Assembly: GCA_963422775.4 (NCBI GenBank)
Contig: CAUJSJ030000039.1
Span: 1 to 64,000, forward strand
Reading direction: 5' to 3'
DNA from: Pelomonas sp963422775
GTDB lineage: Bacteria; Pseudomonadota; Gammaproteobacteria; Burkholderiales; Burkholderiaceae_C
Length of the DNA stretch: 64,000 nt
Shown here: positions 25,155-33,739 of the stretch, piece after piece
How positions within the stretch are numbered: the first letter of the stretch is position 1
Layout of the letters: the number at the start of each line of letters is the position of its first letter
Position numbers and translations under genes: made by a program
The notes under the pieces: generated by a model
What the model was told of the DNA's origin: nothing
What the model saw: the letters and a program-made list of their open reading frames with translations, nothing else
Database searches by the model: none

Positions 25155-26084
25155 TCAGTTCGAGCTGGGTTCGCCCTTCAATTTGGACCGGATCAGCATC
25201 AGAAGGATCTGCTGCATGGGGTTGGCATTGCCGAACGGCCGCCAGGTGAAGCTCAACTTCTGCCGATAGGCGTCGAATTGCATGGCCCAGGGGGCGGCAC
25301 GAACCTCGCCACGGTTCAGCAGCACCTTCAGCACTGAGGTCCCCATGACGCCTGCACACAAGTCGCAGGCCATCATGGTTGATGGGCCGCGTTTCTCGTG
25401 GAAGTTCACAGCTTCCGGTGCCACCAGATAGTTGCGCTGCAACATTGCCGGCGAAAGCCCTGCGATGAAGCGCGCATATTGTTCCTGCTGTTTATGGCCC
25501 TCGACCCTGAAGTAGTCCTCGAAGCTCATGCCGCCAGGCCGGAAATACAACAGCGAAACTCCCATGCCCAGCGGCGCCGCGGTCAGCGCAGGTGTCCCGC
25601 GTTCATGGCAGGCTTTGAAGACCATCCGTCGCGCTTCGATCGCAAAAAAGTCGATGCTGTCCACATAGACGTCTATGCTTTCCATGAAGGCATCCAGATT
25701 GGCCGGGGTTACGCCGTCGTCGAAGCAGCGAACGTCGGCTCCGGGGTTGATGTTGCGGATCATTTCCGCCAGTACCGCAGCCTTCGGTCGCCCCACGGTT
25801 GACATGAAAGCGCCGACCTGACGGTTGAAGTTGTGGACTTCGAAGTCGTCGAAGTCGGCCAGATGGAACTTGCTGACGCCCAGCCTGGCCAGCGTCAGGG
25901 CGTGGGCGCCGCCGACGCCGCCGCCGCCGGCAATGGCCACCCGCGCCTGTCGCAATTTGTGTTGTTCTTCTCTTGTGACCCAACCGATGTTCCTGGAGAA
26001 CGCGTCGTCGTAGTCAAAATGTGCGTTGGCGTCCAAGTTCTCACCCGCTTGAATATTCAGCAAAATTGCATTTGTCGGCATCAT
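25155..26084 (-). CDS. ThiF/E1-like adenylyltransferase family protein
   Basis: A roughly 309-residue member of the ThiF/MoeB/HesA/E1 superfamily. It has the glycine-rich ATP loop AIAGGGGVGGAHALTLARLG and the FDDFEVHNFNRQ motif, where Arg and Gln bind ATP. These enzymes adenylate a C-terminal carboxylate, classically of a ubiquitin-like protein. Only one Cys-x2-Cys pair (CDLC) is seen, so the usual four-Cys zinc site is not obvious. ATG 26084 or 26081 give a sensible start; longer frames upstream look non-coding. It is convergent with the PEP-CTERM gene and divergent from the nitroreductase gene (116 bases). The substrate is unknown. Confidence 0.8.
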   Translation of the reverse strand: MMPTNAILLNIQAGENLDANAHFDYDDAFSRNIGWVTREEQHKLRQARVAIAGGGGVGGAHALTLARLGVSKFHLADFDDFEVHNFNRQVGAFMSTVGRPKAAVLAEMIRNINPGADVRCFDDGVTPANLDAFMESIDVYVDSIDFFAIEARRMVFKACHERGTPALTAAPLGMGVSLLYFRPGGMSFEDYFRVEGHKQQEQYARFIAGLSPAMLQRNYLVAPEAVNFHEKRGPSTMMACDLCAGVMGTSVLKVLLNRGEVRAAPWAMQFDAYRQKLSFTWRPFGNANPMQQILLMLIRSKLKGEPSSN

Positions 26085-26200
26085 GCCCCAAGCAACGCCG
26101 ACAAACCAGCCTCGGGATCTGCCCGGCGCGGCTCGTTGTGCAGCTGCCTCGCCCCGGTTAGGCGCAGCCGGGGGCAAAAAGCGCATCAAAGGATATGGGT

Positions 26201-27307
26201 ATGAGCACACAAGAAATCATCGAACAGATCATCGAGCTAGCGCGCTGGGCGCCCAGCGGCGACAACAGCCAGCCATGGCGCTTTAATATCGTCAGTCCTC
26301 TGCACGTCAAGGTGTACGGGCTCGACAAGCGCGACTTCTACGACCGGGACGGCCACTCTCAGCAGATATCGATGGGGGCGATGCTGGAAACTTTCGCAAT
26401 TGCCGCCACCAGTTGGGGCTTGCGAGTACAAGTCAGTCTGGCTGAGATATTTTCGGAGTTTGAGCCGATATTTGATCTGCATCTTTCGCACGATAAATCC
26501 ATCGTTGCCGATCCATTGGTAGGCAGTATCAGGAGTCGTAGCGTGCAGCGGCGTGAATTCTCAACGAAGGCGCTTGACGAGGCTGCGTTGAGTGCGCTGC
26601 AGCGCAGTGTCGGACCGGGGTATTTCGTGGCGTGGAAATCGAGCCTGGTCGATCGTTTGCGGATGGCGTTGATGCTGTTCTATTCGGCCAAGATCCGGCT
26701 GATCAGCCCGGAGGCCTACGTGGTGCACAAAAACATGATCCGGTGGGATGCCCAATTCAGCGAGGAAGGGATTCCCGATCAGGCTCTCGGTGCCCCCCGC
26801 TTTCTTTTGCCGTCGATGCGGTTCGTGCTGGCAGACTGGCAGCGGGTGCAATTCTCCAATCGCTTTCTGGCCGGCACCTGGATGCCCCGATTGCTGATGG
26901 ACTTCATGCCGGCCATCGCCTGTGCGGGTCATTTTGCAATCGCGGCGGCCAATCCGCCGCAAACCTTCGATGACCGGATCGAAGCTGGCCGCCGCATTCA
27001 ACGATTCTGGTTGACCGTCACCAGCCTGGGCTTGTGCATGCAACCGGCGATCACGCCGCTCGTCTTTGCCCGGTATGCGCGCGAGCAGGCCGTGTTCCCG
27101 TTGCTCTCCAGGTTGTCGAAAATGGCCCATAAGGTGGGCGACAGCCTCGACCACCTCTGGTCCCCCGACATCGCTCGCAGGGCCGTTTTCATGGGGCGCG
27201 TCGGTCACGGGGAGGCGCCGAAGGCGCGCTCGGAGCGCCTTTCGGTGCAAGCGTTGCAGCAGCTACCGAGCAGGGATGTGGAGTTCCTGAGTGGCCGCTC
27301 GCGGTGA
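26201..27307 (+). CDS. nitroreductase-family protein
   Basis: A 368-residue protein whose start MSTQEIIEQIIELARWAPSG and DNSQPWRF carry the FMN-binding Arg/Ser/Asn signature of nitroreductases. The C-terminal half (LTVTSLGLCMQPAITPLVFA) also fits the fold, although the protein is longer than simple nitroreductases (about 220), with an inserted middle region (about 120-260). ATG 26201 was chosen over 26195 because AAAGGA lies at good spacing. It is divergent from the E1-like gene; such pairs occur in locus types that modify peptides, but no YcaO gene is present here. Substrate unknown. Confidence 0.75.
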   Translation: MSTQEIIEQIIELARWAPSGDNSQPWRFNIVSPLHVKVYGLDKRDFYDRDGHSQQISMGAMLETFAIAATSWGLRVQVSLAEIFSEFEPIFDLHLSHDKSIVADPLVGSIRSRSVQRREFSTKALDEAALSALQRSVGPGYFVAWKSSLVDRLRMALMLFYSAKIRLISPEAYVVHKNMIRWDAQFSEEGIPDQALGAPRFLLPSMRFVLADWQRVQFSNRFLAGTWMPRLLMDFMPAIACAGHFAIAAANPPQTFDDRIEAGRRIQRFWLTVTSLGLCMQPAITPLVFARYAREQAVFPLLSRLSKMAHKVGDSLDHLWSPDIARRAVFMGRVGHGEAPKARSERLSVQALQQLPSRDVEFLSGRSR

Positions 27308-27603
27308 TCCGGGCGTTGGCGGCCGACCAGCGTCACACATGGGCGTTGAAACTGGCATTCGAGCTGGGCAGCCCGATCGCGCCTGGCTGCTGTAGCCGGG
27401 GCTGGACTCCCGGTTCCCGAGCCAAAAACGTCCGTGCCTAGCGTGTGTGAAAGTCCGCGCGGCGCAACGTAAGCCCCCGATTCAGGTTGCCGGATATGGG
27501 GTGGTGCTATGGCATGATTCCAAGGCTTTGGCCCCTTGCCGCGGCGGGTTGCACCGTTCGCGAGGGCCGGGCTTTCGATGAATAGACCCACAGAGGACTC
27601 GCC

Positions 27604-28296
27604 TTGGACAACCTTCATGCTTCGAACAACAAAGGTGCGCAACTGATGTTGTCGGCCGAAAGCGCAGCGAGTTCTGCCATCGCGTTCCGCGTTACCTGGC
27701 TCAGCCGTACTGCGGCCGCAATGGGCCTCGTGCTGTTGGCTGCCTGCGCTAGCATCAACCATCCGGCGGCGCCGCCTACGGTCGCGAACGACGACTACAG
27801 CTACATCATCGGTGCCGGCGACAACATCAACATCCAAGTCTGGCGCAATCCCGAGTTGTCGATGTCTGTGCCCGTGCGCCCCGATGGCAAGATCGCCGCG
27901 CCGCTCGTCGACGAGATGGTCGTGCAGGGCAAGACCTCGGTGCAGGTTGCGCGTGAAGTCGAGAAGCAACTTGGCAAATATGTGCGCGACCCAGTTGTGA
28001 CCGTCATCGTCACAGGTTTTGTCGGTCCGTACAGCGAACAGATCCGCGTCGTCGGTGAGGCTGCAAAGCCCCAGTTCCTGCCCTACAAGCAGAAGATGAC
28101 TGTGCTCGACGTGATGATCGCGGTTGGCGGTCTCACCGACTTCGCCGCTGGCAACAGCGCGACCATCCTGCGTACGGCCGAGGGCAACAAGCAGTATTCG
28201 GTGCGGCTGAAGGATCTGATCAAGCGGGGTGACGTTTCGGCGAATGTGGAGATGCGTCCCGGCGACATCTTGATCATTCCTCAAAGCATGTTCTGA
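27604..28296 (+). CDS. XrtA/PEP-CTERM system polysaccharide export protein (Wza-like)
   Basis: An outer-membrane polysaccharide export lipoprotein. After a hydrophobic stretch the lipobox LLAAC gives the lipidated Cys. The Poly_export domain starts at YSYIIGAGDNINIQVWRNPE, followed by a SLBB-like part (QIRVVGEAAKPQFLPYKQKM) and the closing RPGDILIIPQSMF. Length about 230 is short, as in the PEP-CTERM-type members, which lack the second SLBB and the C-terminal helix of E. coli Wza. A TTG at 27604 has AGAGGA upstream; ATG 27646 is an alternative start. It opens the export gene set. Confidence 0.87.
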   Translation: MDNLHASNNKGAQLMLSAESAASSAIAFRVTWLSRTAAAMGLVLLAACASINHPAAPPTVANDDYSYIIGAGDNINIQVWRNPELSMSVPVRPDGKIAAPLVDEMVVQGKTSVQVAREVEKQLGKYVRDPVVTVIVTGFVGPYSEQIRVVGEAAKPQFLPYKQKMTVLDVMIAVGGLTDFAAGNSATILRTAEGNKQYSVRLKDLIKRGDVSANVEMRPGDILIIPQSMF

Positions 28297-28362
28297 ATTT
28301 TGGTTGGCGCGCTTCTAGGGCTGCGCCTGTCTTCGATATAGCTTTAACCGAGACTGTCCTCC

Positions 28363-29952
28363 ATGGAATTGCTGATTGGTCAGCTCCTGATCATCGTCCG
28401 GCGGATGTGGAAGTACCGCTGGGTCGGCTTGGTCGTTGCTTGGGTTGCTGGCGTCGTCGGTGCCGTGGTGGTGTTCGTGCTGCCGGACCGCTATGAGGCC
28501 AGCGCCCGCATCTACGTGGACACTCAATCCATCCTGAAGCCGCTGATGTCCGGCTTGGCCGTTCAGCCCAATGTCGAGCAGCAGGTGACGATGTTGAGCC
28601 GCACGCTGATCAGTCGACCCAATGTCGAAAAGCTCGTGCGCATGGCTGACCTGGATCTGAAGAACCAGTCCAAGGCCCAGCAAGAGGCGACTATCGAGAC
28701 GGTGACGACCAACCTGTCCATTCAGAGCAGCGGTCGCGACAACCTTTATATCCTCGGCTATCGCGATAGCGACCCGGAAACGGCCAAGCGCGTCGTGCAG
28801 GCCCTGGTATCCATCTTTGTCGAGTCCAGCCTTGGTCAGACGCGCCAGGGCACCTCCACGGCGACAACCTTCATCAACGAGCAGATCAAGGCCTACGAGG
28901 CCAAGCTGGAAGAGGCTGAGACCCGACTGAAGGAATTCCGGCTCAAGAATCTGTCCAATATGGCCGGCGATGGTAAGGACTCGGCGGCGCACATCGCCGA
29001 GCTGAACGCGCAATTGGATCGCGCCCGTCTCGAATACCGCGAAGCGATCAATGCGCGAGACGCGGCCAAGGCGCAGCTTGAGGCAGAGAAGTCACGTGGT
29101 GGCGCGCAGACAACCGCCCAGAGCCTGATGCAGGAGTCCGCCGCCAACGTCAGCACGCCCGAACTCGACGCGCGGCTGGCCGAGCATCGGCGCAATCTGG
29201 ATGCATTGCTGCAGCGCTACACCGATCAGCATCCGGACATCATCGCGACGCGAAAGCTCATCAAGGATCTTGAGGAGCAGAAAAAGCGCGAGGTCGCCGA
29301 ATTGCGCAAGGCTGCGATGAACGTCCCCATGGCATCGGTCGGGCAGACCAGTGGCAGCCTGGCGATGCAGGAATTGGTGCGCATCGTCGCGACGACCGAA
29401 GTTCAGGTGGCGTCGCTCAAGGCCCGTGTTGACGAATACTCGGGTCGCTATTCCCAGGCGCTTTCAGCCATGAAGACCGCGCCACAGGTGGAGGCCGAGG
29501 CGGCTCAATTGAATCGCGACTATGCGATTCACAAGCGCAACTACGAGGATCTCGTGCAGCGCCGCGAGCAAGCCTCCATTTCCGGTGAGCTTGACGTCGC
29601 TTCAGGTGTGGCGGACTTCCGCGTCATCGATCCGCCTCGCGCCAATCCCAAGCCTGTGGCGCCCAACCGTCTGCTGTTGCTGGCGGGGGCGATGGCGGCG
29701 GCCTTGGGCGTTGGGGTGTTCACGACATTTGCGGCAAGCCAACTGCGTCCGGTGTTCCATGACGCGAACGACCTGCGTGCGCGTGTGGAGTTGCCAATCC
29801 TCGGTGTCGTGACCCGTCTGGTGACGGATGCCGACCGCGCTCGGCAGCGGGTCGAGTTGATTCGTTTTTCTGCTGGAGCCGGGGGGTTGCTGGCGATGTT
29901 TGCCGTCGCATTGACGGTTTTGGCTGTGCAACTGAGCCGGCAGGTGGTTTGA
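28363..29952 (+). CDS. XrtA system polysaccharide chain-length determinant protein (Wzz-like)
   Basis: An inner-membrane co-polymerase that controls chain length. An N-terminal helix (about 20-42) precedes a long periplasmic domain (about 43-430) rich in coiled coil (for example FINEQIKAYEAKLEEAETRL), and a second helix (about 433-453) and a third (about 503-522) close the protein. The extra C-terminal helix fits the PEP-CTERM-type family rather than simple Wzz. It has no kinase domain of its own; the next gene, one base away, supplies the kinase. Length 529 fits. Confidence 0.9.
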   Translation: MELLIGQLLIIVRRMWKYRWVGLVVAWVAGVVGAVVVFVLPDRYEASARIYVDTQSILKPLMSGLAVQPNVEQQVTMLSRTLISRPNVEKLVRMADLDLKNQSKAQQEATIETVTTNLSIQSSGRDNLYILGYRDSDPETAKRVVQALVSIFVESSLGQTRQGTSTATTFINEQIKAYEAKLEEAETRLKEFRLKNLSNMAGDGKDSAAHIAELNAQLDRARLEYREAINARDAAKAQLEAEKSRGGAQTTAQSLMQESAANVSTPELDARLAEHRRNLDALLQRYTDQHPDIIATRKLIKDLEEQKKREVAELRKAAMNVPMASVGQTSGSLAMQELVRIVATTEVQVASLKARVDEYSGRYSQALSAMKTAPQVEAEAAQLNRDYAIHKRNYEDLVQRREQASISGELDVASGVADFRVIDPPRANPKPVAPNRLLLLAGAMAAALGVGVFTTFAASQLRPVFHDANDLRARVELPILGVVTRLVTDADRARQRVELIRFSAGAGGLLAMFAVALTVLAVQLSRQVV

Positions 29953-29953
29953 C

Positions 29954-30946
29954 ATGACGAGCCTGATTGAACAAGCCGCTCAACGGCTCGAGCAACTGCG
30001 CCAAGCTGGCGTAGTTCTGCCTGGCGATGAGCAGGCAAGACCAGCGCCCGAGACCGAGACCGTAGCGCCGGCCGAGACCCCGCCCAGCCCGATCGCCGTC
30101 GTGCCCATCACGGAGGCTGCGACCCGTTCACACGTGGGCATCTCTATCCAGGAGGACGGCCATCATCCGTCCTCCAAGCGCGTTGAACTTGACGTTGTGG
30201 CACTGGCGGCTCAGGGCTTTCTGATGCCTCACACGCCGCGCTCCCAGACCGGCGACCAGTACCGTGTCATCAAGCGGCCACTGATCAAGAACGCGATGGG
30301 CAAGGGTGCCGCGACGATCAACCATGCCAACCTGCTGATGGTCACCAGCGCGCTGGCCGGTGAGGGCAAGAGCTTCACCTCCGTGAACCTGGCTCTGAGC
30401 ATTGCGGCTGAGCTGGACAACACCGTCATGCTGGTCGACGCCGACGTGGCCCGGCCCTCGGTGCTGCGCATGCTGGGCCTGCCACAAGGCCCCGGCCTGC
30501 TGGATGTGCTGGAAGAGCGCGTCGAGATGCCCGAGGTATTGCTGCGCACCAACGTCGAGAAGCTCACCATCCTGCCTAGCGGTACACCGCATCCGCGGGC
30601 TACCGAACTGCTCGCCAGCGATGCGATGAGGCATCTGCTGGACAACATGGCCAAACGCTACCCGGATCGCATCATCATCTTCGACTCGCCGCCGCTTCTG
30701 CTGACGACCGAGTCCCGGGTGCTGGCCTCGCACATGGGTCAGATCATCATCGTCGTGCACGCCGAGAAGACGGCTCAGAGCGCCGTCCAGCAGGCGCTGG
30801 CAACGATCGAGAACTGTCCGGTAAAGATGATGCTGCTCAACCAGGCCAGCCCCAACGCCGCCGGTGGTTACGGCTACGGATACGGCTATGGGTACGGCTA
30901 CGGGTACGGATACGGCTATGGCAGCAATGACTCGGCTCAGACCTGA
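29954..30946 (+). CDS. XrtA-associated CpsD/CapB-type tyrosine kinase with Gly-Tyr tail
   Basis: A cytoplasmic bacterial tyrosine kinase that partners the chain-length protein. It has Walker A (ALAGEGKSF), Walker A' (VMLVDADVARPS) and Walker B (IIIFDSPPLL). Residues about 306-323 are nine Tyr-Gly pairs, followed by SNDSAQT. Tyrosine-rich tails of this enzyme class are autophosphorylation sites, but a regular (YG)9 run is unusual. The tail is encoded by a six-base tandem repeat (30869-30922). The 3' end overlaps the outer-membrane protein gene by 20 bases. Confidence 0.9.
   Translation: MTSLIEQAAQRLEQLRQAGVVLPGDEQARPAPETETVAPAETPPSPIAVVPITEAATRSHVGISIQEDGHHPSSKRVELDVVALAAQGFLMPHTPRSQTGDQYRVIKRPLIKNAMGKGAATINHANLLMVTSALAGEGKSFTSVNLALSIAAELDNTVMLVDADVARPSVLRMLGLPQGPGLLDVLEERVEMPEVLLRTNVEKLTILPSGTPHPRATELLASDAMRHLLDNMAKRYPDRIIIFDSPPLLLTTESRVLASHMGQIIIVVHAEKTAQSAVQQALATIENCPVKMMLLNQASPNAAGGYGYGYGYGYGYGYGYGYGSNDSAQT
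30869..30922 (+). repeat. six-base tandem repeat encoding (Tyr-Gly)9
   Basis: Nine units of TAY-GGN vary only at third positions. The unit length is a multiple of three, so copy-number changes would lengthen or shorten the kinase tail without changing frame. Confidence 0.85.
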
Positions 30947-32474
30947 GTCGCGCCATCTGCTTCTGGCCCTTGCCGTCATCACGGCGGCTGCTCATGCCCA
31001 GCAGGGTGACAGTGCGGGCGTGGCGAGCAGTTCGGCGATACAGCCGCGTCTTGGCTTTTCCTTGGGTTGGACCGACAACCTCAAGCTCAGCGACCATGAC
31101 AAGGATGCAGCTCTCATCACGACCGTGTCGCCCGGCATCAGCATCGTGCGCAACAGCGGCGCCTTGCGTGGCAGCTTGGACTATTCGCTCAACGGCATCG
31201 CCTATCTGAAATCCAGCCAGCGCTCTCAGGTCCAGAACTCGCTGTCGGCCTCCGGCCAAGCCGAAATCGTGCCGCGCACGCTCTACGTCGATGCCCAGGC
31301 CAGCATAGGACAGCAAAGCGCCTCGGCCTTTGGCTTGCAGTCCGCACCAACGCTGGGATCGCAAGGGGCGATCTCGGCGCTGGACAACCCTAACCGGCGC
31401 GAAACCGGCACGTTGAACGTTTCTCCGGTGCTCCACGGGCAACTGGGCGGCTTTGCCAACTTTGACCTGCGTGGCAACTTCTCCATCACGGAAGTGCGTG
31501 GCAGCGGCTTGGGTGACAGCCGTGGCACTGGAAGCACGCTGCGCGTGAACCAACTCAATCCCGGCCTGCTGGGCTGGTATTTGCAGGCCAGCACGCAACA
31601 GGTACGGCCCACTGGAGCGCTGTCCAATCGCACGAGTTCGCTGACCGGGGGCCTGAACTATCGGCCCGACCCTGACTGGTCGTTCACGGTCAATGCGGGC
31701 CGTGAGCGCAACGACTACCTCAGCTCCGCGGCTGGCGGGAAGGATGGCGTCACCGGCGGCATCACGGCTGACTGGACGCCCACGCCGCGCACGCGCGTCA
31801 ACGGGAACTGGCAGCGCCATCAGTATGGCAACAGTCACGGCCTGAGCTTCGAGCATCGCATGGTGCATTCAGTCTGGCGGCTGTCTGATACCCGCACCGT
31901 CACGTTGGGCAACACTGGCGCCCTTGGTGGCGTACGCACCAACTACGACCTGTACTTCCTGATGTTCGCTACGCTGGAACCGGATCCGATCAAGCGCGAT
32001 GCGTCGGTGCGAGCCTTCTTGCAGTTGCAGGGCCTGTCGCCGGACTCGCCCGCGTCTCTCGGCTTCCTTTCCACCGGTCCGAGCCAGTTGCATAACCAGA
32101 TGCTCAGCTTCACGTTGCAGGGCTTGCGCACCAGCCTGACGGCCAGCCTCAGCCGCGCCGTCACAAGCCGCCTGGGCAGCGGCCTCAATCAAGGCGACCT
32201 TGCCAACAACTCTCAGGTCGACCAGCGCTCGATTTCGCTTTCGGGCAGCTATCAGTTGTCGCCGGTGTCGGGTCTGGCGCTGACGGCGTCGCGCCAGCAG
32301 ACGATTGGAGATCCGAACACGCCACGCACGCAACTGACCAGCTTGACGGCCAACTGGAATGCCCGCCTGGGTTCACGAATCAGCCTGCAACTCGGCGTGC
32401 GCCACAGTGGCTTCGACGGTGTTGTCACGTACTCCGAGAATGCGGCCTACGCCACCCTGACTCAACAGTTCTGA
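30927..32474 (+). CDS. XrtA/PEP-CTERM locus outer-membrane beta-barrel protein
   Basis: About 515 residues. A short signal peptide (MTRLRPESRHLLLALAVITA...AHA) is followed by alternating hydrophobic/polar strands throughout and a C-terminal aromatic residue (LTQQF), as expected of an outer-membrane beta barrel. It corresponds to the uncharacterised outer-membrane family seen in PEP-CTERM loci next to the tyrosine kinase. I chose ATG 30927, 20 bases inside the kinase gene, because upstream in-frame sequence only re-reads the repeat in another frame and would spoil the signal peptide. It may be the secretin-like exit or a scaffold for the polysaccharide. Confidence 0.8.
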   Translation: MTRLRPESRHLLLALAVITAAAHAQQGDSAGVASSSAIQPRLGFSLGWTDNLKLSDHDKDAALITTVSPGISIVRNSGALRGSLDYSLNGIAYLKSSQRSQVQNSLSASGQAEIVPRTLYVDAQASIGQQSASAFGLQSAPTLGSQGAISALDNPNRRETGTLNVSPVLHGQLGGFANFDLRGNFSITEVRGSGLGDSRGTGSTLRVNQLNPGLLGWYLQASTQQVRPTGALSNRTSSLTGGLNYRPDPDWSFTVNAGRERNDYLSSAAGGKDGVTGGITADWTPTPRTRVNGNWQRHQYGNSHGLSFEHRMVHSVWRLSDTRTVTLGNTGALGGVRTNYDLYFLMFATLEPDPIKRDASVRAFLQLQGLSPDSPASLGFLSTGPSQLHNQMLSFTLQGLRTSLTASLSRAVTSRLGSGLNQGDLANNSQVDQRSISLSGSYQLSPVSGLALTASRQQTIGDPNTPRTQLTSLTANWNARLGSRISLQLGVRHSGFDGVVTYSENAAYATLTQQF

Positions 32475-32483
32475 AATGAAACA

Positions 32484-32557
32484 GCCCTCACGCTCACGTC
32501 GCTCGCGACCCTTCATGGGGATGTGCCAGTGGCTGCGGGTGGTCGGAGGCCACTGAT
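32484..32557 (+). repeat. intergenic repeat element, degenerate copy
   Basis: Related to the copies at 33665-33739 and 35696-35772: it opens with GCCCTCACGCTCACGTCGCT and ends with a GGTGGTCGGAGGCCACTGAT tail that abuts the ATG at 32558. This copy is the most diverged but supplies the GGAGG ribosome-binding site for the ATPase gene. Confidence 0.55.
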
Positions 32558-33655
32558 ATGTACGAAGCTTTCTTTGGGCTGAGCAGCAAGCCCTTCCAGC
32601 TCAGCCCGGACCCGAACTTCTACTACGGCAGCAAGCAGCATCGCCGGGCCAAGGCCTACCTGGACTACGGCGTGCTGCGCAACGACGGCTTCATCGTCAT
32701 CACCGGTGAGATCGGCGCCGGCAAGACGACGCTGCTGCGCGGCCTGCTCGACAGCCTGAACCGCAGCAACGTCGTCATCGGCAACGTCGTGACGACCCAG
32801 CTCGACGCCGAGGACACGCTGCGCATGGTCGGTGCAGCCTTCGGCGTGCGGGTGAAGGACGCGCCCAAGTCCGAGCTGCTGATGACGCTGGAAGCCTTCT
32901 TCGTCAATCAGGTGACCCAGGGCAAGCGCTGCCTGCTCATCGTCGACGAGGCGCAGAACCTGACCCCGCGCGCGGTGGAGGAGCTGCGCATGTTGTCCAA
33001 CTTCCAGTTCAGCAACCAGTCGCTGCTGCAGACCTTCCTCGTCGGCCAGCCCGAATTCCGCGGCATCCTGCAAAGGCCCGAGATGGAGCAGTTCCGCCAG
33101 CGCGTCGCGGCGACCTGCCACATCGGCCCGATGGACGAGGACGAGACACAGCGCTACATGGAGCACCGCCTGAAGTGCGCAGGTTCCACCGGCAAGCCCA
33201 CCTTTGACCACGACGCCTTCCCGGCCATCCACAAGGCCAGCAACGGCATCCCGCGCCGCATCAACCGCCTGTGCGACCGCCTGCTGTTGCTGGGCTTCAT
33301 GCAGGGCCGCAGCCATCTGACCCTGGCCGATGTGAAGGAAGTGCTGCGCGACATCGCCCAGGAGAGCGAGACGCCGCGCCACAGCGACGCCAGCCCGCTG
33401 GACAGCGTGCCCGCCCGGCTGCCCGACAGCCGCCCCGGTACCCTGGACAGTGCGCCGGGCGCCCTGGACGTGTCAAAGCTGAAGTTGAGCGTCGCCGAGG
33501 TCGATGGCCTGTCCAGCGAAATCGCGGCGTTGAATGCCGATCACCACACCGACCGCCTGCAGCGCCTGGAGCGCAGCATGATGCGACTGGAGCGCATCAA
33601 CCTGCAGACGCTGGCGCTGCTGCAGAAGCTGGTGGACGCCGTCAAGCAGCATTGA
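32558..33655 (+). CDS. XrtA-associated ATPase (ExeA/GspA-like AAA+)
   Basis: A 365-residue cytosolic AAA+ ATPase of the family always found in PEP-CTERM loci. Walker A is GEIGAGKT (about 50-57) and Walker B is LLIVDEAQN, followed by a lid region with GIPRRINRLCDRLLLLGF. ExeA relatives drive assembly of secretion complexes. The N-terminus MYEAFFGLSSKPFQLSPDPN is diagnostic. A GGAGG lies 9 bases upstream. A Pro/Ser-rich linker and a short C-terminal coiled coil (about 305-360) follow the ATPase. Its partner in the envelope is not known. Confidence 0.92.
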   Translation: MYEAFFGLSSKPFQLSPDPNFYYGSKQHRRAKAYLDYGVLRNDGFIVITGEIGAGKTTLLRGLLDSLNRSNVVIGNVVTTQLDAEDTLRMVGAAFGVRVKDAPKSELLMTLEAFFVNQVTQGKRCLLIVDEAQNLTPRAVEELRMLSNFQFSNQSLLQTFLVGQPEFRGILQRPEMEQFRQRVAATCHIGPMDEDETQRYMEHRLKCAGSTGKPTFDHDAFPAIHKASNGIPRRINRLCDRLLLLGFMQGRSHLTLADVKEVLRDIAQESETPRHSDASPLDSVPARLPDSRPGTLDSAPGALDVSKLKLSVAEVDGLSSEIAALNADHHTDRLQRLERSMMRLERINLQTLALLQKLVDAVKQH

Positions 33656-33664
33656 GGTACGAAT

Positions 33665-33739
33665 GATGCCCCCACGCTCACATCGTTCACTGCCCTCCGC
33701 GCGGGCTGCAGCGCCTTCGGGCGGCCGGGCGGCACTGCC
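33665..33739 (+). repeat. intergenic repeat element, copy A
   Basis: A 75-base element filling the gap between the ATPase and deacetylase genes. It begins GATGCCCCCACGCTCACAT and ends in a GC-rich GCCTTCGGGCGGCCGGGCGG tail directly before ATG 33740. It is clearly homologous to copy B at 35696-35772. Confidence 0.8.

Noticed and set aside
27480..27540. Sigma-70-like or sigma-54-like promoter before the Wza-like gene
   Set aside because: Candidate TTGCCG and TGGCATG elements do not have correctly spaced partners; the region may hold the promoter, but I cannot point to it.
30869..30922. CRISPR-like or phase-variable repeat
   Set aside because: The units are contiguous six-base codons pairs without spacers, and a multiple of three cannot switch the frame on or off.
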